DNA of 64,000 nt from Adiantum capillus-veneris (lineage: Eukaryota; Streptophyta; Polypodiopsida; Polypodiales; Pteridaceae), in assembly GCA_014529385.2 (NCBI GenBank), contig CM043950.1:71278435-71342434 (forward strand). The letters run 5' to 3'. The notes under the pieces were generated by a model. The model was not told where the DNA came from. It ran no database searches and saw only the letters and a program-made list of their open reading frames with translations. Shown here piece after piece: positions 24,188 to 32,870 of the stretch (positions within the stretch are counted from its first letter, which is position 1; every line of letters starts with the position of its first letter). Both the position numbers and the translations under genes were made by a program.

Positions 24188-27150
24188 TCATGGGTGAGGT
24201 GGATGAAAGAAAGGCGGTGGCGGGACCATATGCTCTGGGAGGAAACAAAGGTCGTGCCAACGGGGGTAGTGCACCAAATGGTGGGGGAACTCCTCCAAAT
24301 GGCAGAGGGTACAAAATATATGTGGGGGGGCTGTAGGTAGTGAAAGAGGCAATGGATCAACTCCTTGCGGGGCCTCAGATGTGGAGGCAATGAATGCACT
24401 GGGAGATATTCCAGTTACGCGCCATGCCAAAAATGAGGTCGTGAGAGTGGGATACAGAGCTGCTACTACCTGGCCTTGATTGTTGAGTGGTGTCGAGAAA
24501 GGTGGCTCCAGCGGATGAAGCTGCTCTGTCACTTGCTTTGGTTGCTCAGTTACCTGAGCTCTGTCACTCTTATGAAACATCAATGTTGAGCCTAAATGGG
24601 ATGGTAGGTGCTGAGCTGGCTCTAGACAAGAATTGAAAACTAACCAACCCTTCTCACTACTGATGTAATGCATGCGTAGTAGTAAACATTGTCCTGTCGA
24701 TGTCCTCACTCCTGCAAAACAATCCAACACAACATCTCCCATGTCTATGAAGATACCTAGTAGCCATCTAAGAAAACAAAGAAACACTTCCAAAACTTCC
24801 AAAAAGTTTCTACCACCTGGCAAACACTAGACTCCTCTCAACATCTCTACGATAAATCCTGCCCCTACGATCAAGCGTCCACAATGTGGAATCTGTACCT
24901 AGTAGCTTCTCCCACAACATGTCGTCATCTGTAGAGAAGCCACATACATTTGCTGCAATCTCTCCATCCGCATCATACCTCGGAGGCCGACACCCACCGG
25001 TTCTAGGGGGTGAAAGAATGACCAGCAACAAAGTACCCACCTACGAATAACAGTAAAACGTTGTTATTTTGAAATGCAAACATCGAAGTTACTATTAAAT
25101 ATCAAAACAAAAAATAACATACCCCCTCTACATAGTCCTGAACAGTCGTGCAACTAGACTTTGGCAGCCGTATGTACAATATCCTCAACAACTAGAAATG
25201 AGCTCCCTCTACCTTTGAAGTGACAATGGATAGATGTTCTGCACGACATGTCACCACAACCATGCCATCAACCAAAAGAAACTCGGTTGCCAGAAGGAAT
25301 GTAGCATCCACAAGCTCACTATCCCATTGGTTCCATAAAGGAACCCCACCCATGCTAGCTGCATGTGGCCTAGTGTGTAAGGGAAAGGCCATGTACATCA
25401 AACATACATCACCCAATCTCAAGCTGGGGTTCATCTTGTCTGTTCGTATAGAGAGCCCAAGAATCTACGTAGTGGCTGCATAGAACTGCATGCAATCTTT
25501 CTTAGCACTAAAATTGTGGACATAACTTTGAATGTAAATTAGCATGGCTTACCTGTCATTGCAGAGCACATCGGGAATAGCTTTTGCCAAGCACTTGACA
25601 TCAGCATGCACTGCAAGGTGGCATGGCTCTACATAAATATCTGTATGTAGCAACATAAGATCAAATATATCTTTCAAGAAATGCTAAAGAGAACAACACA
25701 ACATTAACCATTTTCACGTACCTAGAGGGTTTTCTCCCACAACTCTGGCCATGTTTGATAGGTCCTCTGCAGCCCTGCCATGTGATGGTGAACATGGAGG
25801 GGACTCCTAGATGCCCCCTACTGGTCTTGGAGTGAAGGAAAGTGTCGGTACACTGTGGCTCATAGCACCAAGGCTATGAGCACTATCGCTGACTTCTACA
25901 GAATACTCCTCAACCACATGCTCACTCTCACTATCACTGGAAACAATAACCCTCTTCTTTCTCTTCCCACATTTCTAGTCAGCTAATGGTGTTTTCGGGT
26001 CTTTCTTTGAGGCTTGTTTCTTTTTTGTCCGATTTATTTGATGTGTTTGGAGATAGAGAATTCTCTATCACAACGGCTTTCTTCCGTGACGCAGTATGCT
26101 CCGCTATTAATTAAAAAAGAACATTTATTGAGCCCATGTCGTATTGCTACATGGAAAAGGTAAAAACTATATAGTATGATACCTATGTATAGCGCTTCCT
26201 CTTTGGGTGGGTATTCCTTGTCTAGGTAGTCCAGCCACCAAGGACACTTGAGCCATGCTCCCTTTGGCCGCAAGTCGTCTATCCACTCCTCTCTCTCCAA
26301 CATGCACCATGCATCACTGGGGTGCTCTAGAATGGGGAAGACAAGAGAATCTCTCCACCATCTACAAGACAGACCACAATGTTTTGAGCCATCGAGAACA
26401 AGATTAGTGTATCCTACTACATTCTTAATATGTGAATTAAAGATGTCAAACCTGTACAACAAGCATCGTGCCGTGCAAGCAAAGTGGGGTTGCTCTTCAG
26501 GATCCTATGTGGACTTGATCCAAGCACTCCACTTCTTGAAGGCTTTGTCAAAGTGCTTCCGTCTATATGTCAGTAATGTGTGGGCAGGTGTGCAACCATA
26601 CCTCCCTTCTGCCTTCTCGTGTTGGATAACAACATTATGATTCTCGCCCTCCATTTTCTCGGCCATCTCAAGCACTCTCTTGCAGCAAATAATAGGTCAC
26701 AAGCTAGATTATCAATAAATTGCTAGCTGGTGCACATAATCACTAAATCTAACCTTTCCAATTTCCACCAATACACGTGATATCAAAGCCACTGGATCTA
26801 GGCCTTCTCCGTCAACCCTATGCCATTCTCCTTCAAGGATGCATCACCACCTTGGAGCAAATCAATCAAGCGGCACTTCCTAGCAAAGGAAAAGAGAGAC
26901 TTATTTTTCATTTCTACATAATAAAAAGAGAAAGATATCAAATGATTTAAATGAACTTTACTTACTCTTTTGGGCTAATGCGTGCATGCACAACCTCTGT
27001 CACTCTTGAGGGTGTCATTTTGGTGGTCTTCTTGCCGGAACCTATAAATGATATACATTTCTGGAAAAAATCATTGACATTCTTTGGATTTGAAATGGTT
27101 GATATCTCAAGCCCTTTGTGCGTGAAATATTGCTTTGTTTGAGATAGCGC
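24188..27150 (-). pseudogene. ParB-methyltransferase-like gene of MULE-2, 3' part (methyltransferase-like region)
   Basis: On minus, exon-like pieces run from the Gypsy-A insertion point (27150) downward. YFTHKGLEISTISNP completes the split exon. A middle region (about 26720-26170) contains HGLSCRWWRDSLVFPI-like text and CPWWLDYLDKEY, matching CPWWVDM of the MULE-1 copy. An acidic/serine linker follows (IVSSDSESEHVVEEYS, about 25950). At 25375-25410 DVCLMYMAFPLH occupies the motif IV place of an amino-methyltransferase, followed by SELVDATFLLATEF. At 24701-24739 GDVVLDCFAGVRTS is a clear motif I, the S-adenosylmethionine site. Motif IV before motif I fits the beta class of N6-adenine/N4-cytosine enzymes (PF01555-like). 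DPPY is absent, so catalysis is doubtful. The tail to 24188 is proline-rich. Some pieces contain stops, so it is probably dead. Confidence 0.6.
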
Positions 27151-27974
27151 TGTCGTGCTGTGACATGTACATAGTGGGAACACATGCTACAAGAGTTATC
27201 TTGTAACTTTTTAGATACATAATTATATTTCCTATAATGTACATATGCATATGTAAGTATAAAAATAAGCTTTCTATCTCATCTTATTATTTATCTCAAG
27301 GGTAATGTATTCTTACTTTACCATCAAAAAATACTATGGGAAAAGTGTCAATAGCTCCGCCTCTTTAACTTGGGGCAAGAAGCATTGATTCTTTATTTCT
27401 ACTATTTCATTATCATCTCACACCCTAGCTAGATCCTATATCTAGGGTAAACTCCAATATATATATATTCTATGTATTTTTTATACTTTTCTTATATTTC
27501 TTTTTAAATAGCTACTAGGAGAGAATCAAATCCTAGTGGGACACTAGGTGGCATGATTTCAAAGATACACTTATTTTAATGCATTATTGCAAGCATGGTT
27601 ACAAAAATTTGTCAAGGAGAAATGTCATGCTTTCATATGGCATGAGGTGTCCTTGGGAATTAAATGAAAGTCAAGGCTAAGGAGACCACATGAAGACTTT
27701 TGCTGCCATAAATGGACCCTATTTTGATGAATTTTTTACACAAGGTTCCAATCCGAATTGGAGAATGATTTTAAAATGAAAATCGTATCTAATGAGCTGA
27801 AGTTTCTGCCCATATTTTTGTTTTTCTATTTGGAGCTACGGTTGAGGAGATATGATCAAAATACTGGACCCCAGTCTGCCCACATCATGCAGGGATAGCT
27901 CATTTCCAACTTTTCCAATTCCTGTTCACACTGGCTCCTCTCTTCTTGTGTAAACCCTTGTGGGTTCCCTTCAC

Positions 27975-27983
27975 CTATAAAAG
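27975..27983 (+). promoter_or_regulatory. TATA box of Gypsy-A 5' LTR
   Basis: CTATAAAAG, followed by a GGGGACC stretch. It lies about 1230 bp upstream of the gag start and upstream of both small LTR ORFs. The 3' LTR has the same box at 36106-36114. Confidence 0.75.
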
Positions 27984-28526
27984 GGGACCTCTTCTTCCTT
28001 GGAAGGAACTCAAGCATTCAAGCCATTGATGAGAGGAATTCTCGAGGGAGTGAGTAGTAATGCCTAATTGTACTTAGCCATTAACATAAGCCCAAGCCTA
28101 CACTTTCTCCTAGAGGGAGACTAGCCATTCTTGCAACAAGCTAACCTTGGAAGATCAACTCTAATCAAAGAAGTTCTTACACTTGGTGTATCAATCAAAG
28201 TGGAATTATCCACTCTTCTTCTCTCTCCCATCAATAATGGTGCCGAAGGGTTTCAAGTAAGATGTGTTCTACATTGATGTTTTCTTGATTTCTTGTTGTT
28301 TTCATTTTCATCTCTAATCCAACATATATATATGTATCTAATCTCATCTCCTTAACCAAACCTATCTCTCTCATTCTTAGTAATTCATCCTCTCTAGGTT
28401 CTCTTTGCTACAGGTACATCTCTCCCCGCAATATCCTTATTGCTTATGGGCAAGAATAGGGCTTGGGAGGGAAACTTCTCATCTCTTCACTTCTCTCATA
28501 TCTACATTTCTCACATACTATCCTAG

Positions 28527-28709
28527 ATGAATAACCCACATGATGATCATTTCTATTGCTTTCACTCTGTACGATCTATTAGAATTAACGTATGGATTAG
28601 CCGTAAAATACACTTTCAACAGTGTATAGTGTTTCTCTTCGGCCCTGAAAGGCTCAATGAAATACTTCTATCGCCATTATCCCATCATACTACCTCTCAT
28701 AGACTATAA
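28527..28709 (+). pseudogene. Small LTR ORF B, 5' LTR copy (frameshifted)
   Basis: The counterpart in the 3' LTR (36658-36876) is open for 72 codons. Here the sequence after NEILL differs by a small insertion (CGCCATTATC versus TGCCGGATC), shifting the frame and ending it early at 60 codons. The conserved first half, with ISRKIHFQQ and FLFGPERLNEI, is kept. Confidence 0.6.
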
Positions 28710-28742
28710 TTTTTCTTTTGATGTAAGCGTAGTTATCTTGCT

Positions 28743-28955
28743 ATGAACCAAGAGGATTTGTACACACAATTAATCCCAATCACTAGACAAAATATATATA
28801 TTATGGTAAGCACAAAACTACAATTCCAAAGAACAATTCGTAGCCTATTTGGTCAGCCAAGATTGAATGCCATTAACTCATCCATTAACCCTTTCATATT
28901 ACCCATGATACGCTATGACCATAGCCTTGATGTTTTCATCTTCGTATTGTTTTGA
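28743..28955 (+). CDS. Small LTR ORF A, 5' LTR copy, unknown function
   Basis: A 70-codon ORF starting MNQEDLYTQLIPI. Its start ATG overlaps the stop of ORF B as ATGA. The conserved core is STKLQFQ, LFGQPRL, then ILPMIRYDHSLDVFIF. The same pattern occurs in ORF B of this element and in both small ORFs of Gypsy-B (45568-46019), so four related sequences exist in two different gypsy families. The predicted character is a small beta-rich soluble protein without signal peptide. It lies downstream of the TATA box, so it would be on the genomic RNA, ahead of gag. I know no family for it. Confidence 0.55.
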   Translation: MNQEDLYTQLIPITRQNIYIMVSTKLQFQRTIRSLFGQPRLNAINSSINPFILPMIRYDHSLDVFIFVLF

Positions 28956-29160
28956 CATTCTCTTTTGTGTTCTTCCTTTGTGTGTGTGAATGCAAGAGAG
29001 AAAGAGTGAGTCTTCTTTGGTTGAACTTCTTTCCAACCCTAGTCTTCATGGCATCTATGGTTTAACTCCTTCATATAGTTTTTGTTGAGTTCTCTCACAA
29101 ACTCTCACAGCCATAAGCCCGGGGCTTTCCTGGCAAGACCGCAAATTTCCCGACATATTT

Positions 29161-29180
29161 TTGGTGAACCCGACTCGAAT
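29161..29180 (+). other. Candidate primer-binding site of Gypsy-A
   Basis: TTGGTGAACCCGACTCGAAT starts five bases after the LTR end. The TGG matches the CCA end of a tRNA, and the same wording follows the LTR of Gypsy-D (TGGTGAACCCGACGCGAAAC at 15099-15080, minus). I could not assign the tRNA. Confidence 0.55.
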
Positions 29181-29208
29181 CTGCTAGGGTGAGAGTTTGT
29201 GGGTAACC

Positions 29209-30720
29209 ATGGGTGATCATGTTGAGCAACAGGGTATGCATTTTGACCCAGCAACAATGCAAATGTTTCAAGCATTTGCAATGTTCCTGCAACAACAACA
29301 TGCTACTGAAAGAAGGGAGATTTCAGCAACGAAGGCCATACAAGCGGTCGTCAACAGAATGGATCAGTTCAATGGCAAAGATGTAACCAAGTACTTACGC
29401 GAGTATGTGAAGCAGATGGAGCTGCATCGCGTGTCAGAAGGTGAGATGATTCAAAGCTTTGAGCTAGTTGTTGCTCCAGAAATTAGGGAGCATGTTAGGG
29501 CAATTAAAGATGGGCATGGGAGAAATTGGGAAGAACTCAAAGTAGCTTTAAAGGAGGAATATTTCATGGAGGACTCTGAGAGAGTGACCAAAAGGACATT
29601 CTTAGAATGGGTAGTCAAGCCAAAGCAAGGACTATCAATAACAGAGCTACTTAGGGAATTTGAGCGGCGCTATGCACAACTCACTAGGACAGAAAGGGCC
29701 ACACTAGATGCAGAGAAGACAGATCTTTTCTTACAAGCTGCAGGTAAAGAGTTTCAAGAAAATTTGGAGCTTCTTCTTGAAGATAAAGATGCTGAGCAAG
29801 GACTAAAGACCGACTGGAATGAGGTTGAAGGTGCGGTCTCACTGCTTGCCAAACGACAAAGAAGAAGGGAAAAGATGGTAGTAAACACTACAAGTCCTTC
29901 CACCTCAACTTCTGACAAAATGGTAAAGCCTACTTTTATCGCTCCTAAGTTTGATGAGTCCATGCCAGATGAGCTTGTGAAGGGAATGCGTGACTTGAAG
30001 GTGAAGTTTGCAAAGCTTGAAGAAAAAGGCCAACCATCAGGGCCACTTCCTAGGCAAAGACAACAGCCCAAAGAAGGGTTTGTGAATAGATGTATTTGGT
30101 GTGATAGTACAAACCATGTAAGAAGGGATTGTGATGATTTTAGTGATGCTTTGTCAAAAGATGTTGTCTTTTTTAAGGATGGTAAAATCCACTTAAGAGA
30201 GACAGGTCTACCCTTGAGAACTAACTTTGGGAAGGGGGGAATGCAAACCTTAGTTAAAGATATGGCAGCCAAGCATGCCACCTCTTCAGTTGAGGCAGCT
30301 ACTTATGGAGTAAAAATTGAACATTTTTGTGGTGAAGAGGTGAGTGACCATCATGGTCAAATTTGGCCAAATGTCATGCAATTAGCTACAAAGGGAAAGC
30401 TTACAAAAGAGATTCTACATGAAGCAGGTGATTGCATACGTCTAGAAACAGGATGGAATGATCCAGTGGACTCATTGTCAGTGCATGCCTACATTACAAA
30501 ATGCCAACAAAATGAGGCAATTGTAGAAGAGAAGCGCAGACGTGAGAATGCTGATGAAGGACCATCAAAAAGAGCTTCTAGAAGTGGGGGAAGAAGCGAC
30601 TCAATGCCTTCTCAAACACCCTCAACACAAGGAGCATCTCCACCTGAAGTACTCATGGAGGAGTCTACAACAGGAAAGAAGAAAGAGCCAATGAAAGGTA
30701 AGACAAAAGGCCCAACTTAA
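29209..30720 (+). CDS. Gypsy-A gag polyprotein
   Basis: I start at the ATG giving MGDHVEQQGMHFDPA, 53 bp after the LTR; it is the first ATG after the primer site. The ORF is open for about 503 codons. A capsid-like helical region (about residues 50-200, with LREYVKQMELHRVSEG and ITELLREFERRYAQL) is followed by a perfect zinc knuckle, CIWCDSTNHVRRDC (C-x2-C-x4-H-x4-C, near 30095-30140), and a long charged tail. Gag would package the element RNA. It ends in TAA, and pol follows in broken form after a gap of about 250 bp with a stop near 30906. Confidence 0.85.
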   Translation: MGDHVEQQGMHFDPATMQMFQAFAMFLQQQHATERREISATKAIQAVVNRMDQFNGKDVTKYLREYVKQMELHRVSEGEMIQSFELVVAPEIREHVRAIKDGHGRNWEELKVALKEEYFMEDSERVTKRTFLEWVVKPKQGLSITELLREFERRYAQLTRTERATLDAEKTDLFLQAAGKEFQENLELLLEDKDAEQGLKTDWNEVEGAVSLLAKRQRRREKMVVNTTSPSTSTSDKMVKPTFIAPKFDESMPDELVKGMRDLKVKFAKLEEKGQPSGPLPRQRQQPKEGFVNRCIWCDSTNHVRRDCDDFSDALSKDVVFFKDGKIHLRETGLPLRTNFGKGGMQTLVKDMAAKHATSSVEAATYGVKIEHFCGEEVSDHHGQIWPNVMQLATKGKLTKEILHEAGDCIRLETGWNDPVDSLSVHAYITKCQQNEAIVEEKRRRENADEGPSKRASRSGGRSDSMPSQTPSTQGASPPEVLMEESTTGKKKEPMKGKTKGPT

Positions 30721-31584
30721 AAACTACAATCTGATATTGAGGTTGCCACAGATTTAAAGAAAGTCTTGGAGGAAAGGATCTTGAATAGCAAGATTGAGTT
30801 TACTCTGGGAGAAGTTCTTGGCATTGCAAAGCGTGAATTCCATGAGGAGATCATTGACATCATCAAGAGAAAGAGGCAAACCCTTGCTGAAGTTTCTCGT
30901 CCATAGGTTGAAGGAGAAACCTCGAAGACACAAGGGATACAACTGCAAAATAAGGAGAATGATGGAGCTGTGGTAGGATGCTACCAATCTAGTGGGAGAG
31001 TGAAGCAAGTGCATTTCTCAAATGATGATGAAGAAGTTGAAGATATTCCTAGGAGTTACTATTCACGAAGTCATTGGGCAAGGGCTACTACAGAAACTTT
31101 GGTCAAGGTAGGTGATCTTGAAGAGCCATTTGTTGCCTTGATTGACCATGGTTCAAAAATAAACATAATGTCAAAGAGTCTCTACAACAAGTGCAAATGG
31201 CCGATGGACACAGATCATGGCTGGATGGTAAAAGTGGCAAACAATTCATCCGGTGAATTGTATGCAGCATGTCCAGGTGTGAAGGTAACAATAGGTGATG
31301 TAAAGATTGACCAAAACTTCTTTGTACAGGATACATCTTCATATCATCTCATCCTTGGACAGCCCTACATTGTGGGAGTTCGAATGGAAACAAAGGTAAT
31401 GGACGATGGTTCAGCATATGCTAGGATACGTAGCAAAGATGGTAAACGTGCTGTCCAATTTCTCACAATTTGTGTAAACCATGAAAGAAATCGTGACAAC
31501 CTCAGAGAAAATCCTCTACCAAAGGTGAGCAAAGAGTTTCATGATCATAGAGAAATGATGGGTTTTGGCCAAGTACCATTGTAA
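30721..31584 (+). pseudogene. Gypsy-A protease region
   Basis: Coding wording continues after the gag stop, is interrupted by a TAG near 30906, and is open from 30970. ALIDHGSKINIMSKSLY (Asp near 31144) sits where retroviral-type aspartic proteases have D-S/T-G; here it reads D-H-G. The second conserved stretch, HLILGQPYI, is present (about 31345), as expected for the ILG flap-end motif. The frame stops at 31582-31584. The His replacement would be expected to weaken or abolish activity, although it could be an odd lineage trait. Confidence 0.7.
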
Positions 31585-32441
31585 AGCGGGATTGCAGTGG
31601 TACAGAAAGAAAAAGGGTCTCGCCTGATCCAAAAATAGGTGAAGCATTTTCAACGAGCTCCTTGGTAACAAAGAATGGATCAATATGTTTTACAAAACTT
31701 GAAGATTTGAAGAGATGTGAGAAGCAATATGTGCATAATGTACAAATAGGTGAAGCATTTTCAACGAGCTCCTTGGTAACAAAGAATGGATCAGTATGTT
31801 TTACAAAACTTGAAGATTTGAAGAGATGTGAGAAGCAATATGTGCATAATGTACAAATAGGCATGAAAAAGAGTGGGTTGTTAAAGCCTACTGAAAATGT
31901 TTTGGGTTTGTATGAACAAGTGTCTTTTGTAGATACTATGGGTGAGCTTGATGCTATAATGAGGTCTAGTTTGCATCTTGAAAATGAAGTTGTGGAAGTT
32001 TGCTCTATGGAAATGTATCAAGTAATAGAAGCCTTTAAAGAAAGCCAAACAGTTGGCCCAGAAGTCCATGTTGAAACTAAATACAAGATTGTAGCAAAGA
32101 AGGTGAAACCAGTAGCTTCACCCTTACCACCCAACAACAGGGAAAAGATTGAACAGGCTTCTTTACAACCAAGTTTGCGGAATCCTAAAAAGATCGGGCA
32201 TACCTTCACAAAGGAGTTTTTTCAAGAGTTGCAGATTGGTTGTGAGGAGTTTCTAACACAGGAGGAGACAAAGTGCTTCAAAGAAATGCTTTCAAAGCAT
32301 GGTAAGGCTTTTGCATTTGAGCCACATGAGATAGGATGTGTTGATCCTTATATTGTAGCTCCTATGGTAATTTTCACAATACCTCATGTGCCTTGGAATC
32401 TGCGGCCTATTCCGGTTCCAAAGGCTCATTTGCCAAAGTAA
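31585..32441 (+). pseudogene. Gypsy-A pol linker between protease and reverse transcriptase, with in-frame duplication
   Basis: An open frame from 31662 contains an exact-length duplication of 111 bp (37 codons; GEAFSTSSLVTKNG repeated) at about 31638-31859. The downstream part leads into the start of reverse transcriptase (VPWNLRPIPVPKAHLPK) and stops at TAA 32439-32441, just before codons that clearly continue it (VELLNEKIKMGILEPS). Confidence 0.65.
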
Positions 32442-32870
32442 GTAGAGCTACTGAATGAGAAAATCAAAATGGGAATCTTGGAGCCTTCTTGTGCTCCATA
32501 CTCAAACAGGTGGTTCACAGTTCCAAAGAAAAATGGTTCTCTACGCTTCATCCAAGATATGCAACAAGTGAACAAGGTGACAATTAGAAATGTAGGTACA
32601 GGTCCAATTGTGGATGAATTTGCAGAGGCATTTGCAGGGAGGGCAATCTACTCAATGGGGGATCTCTACTCAGGGTATGATCAATTTCAGCTTGCAATCG
32701 AAAGCAGAGACTTGACAACCATGAGGACACCTTTGGATTTGGTAAGGATGTGTACCTTGCCACAGGGAGCAACCAACTCGGTTGCACATATGATGAATGG
32801 GATGAATAAGGTCTTACGGTGACTTTATTCCTCAAATCACAATGCCTTTCATTGATGATTTGCCTATCAA
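32442..32870 (+). pseudogene. Gypsy-A reverse transcriptase core
   Basis: Motifs in order: MGILEPSCAPYSNRWF, VPKKNGSLRFIQDMQQVN, YSMGDLYSGYDQFQL (first catalytic Asp), TLPQGATNSVAHM, then a one-base frameshift near 32820 and MPFIDDLPIKG (FIDD in place of the usual YVDD or YMDD, near 32848). FIDD occurs in some Ty3/gypsy groups. The frameshift and the stop at 32439 disable it. Confidence 0.85.

Larger units (their letters stand above)
27151..29155 (+). repeat. Gypsy-A 5' LTR
   Basis: It starts TGTCGTGCTGTGACATG and ends CCCGACA. A TATA box, CTATAAAAG, lies at 27975-27983, so transcription probably starts near 28010 and the RNA leader includes the two small ORFs at 28527-28955. The frames of the twin ORFs are the only ones I consider possibly real inside the LTR. 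Confidence 0.95.
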
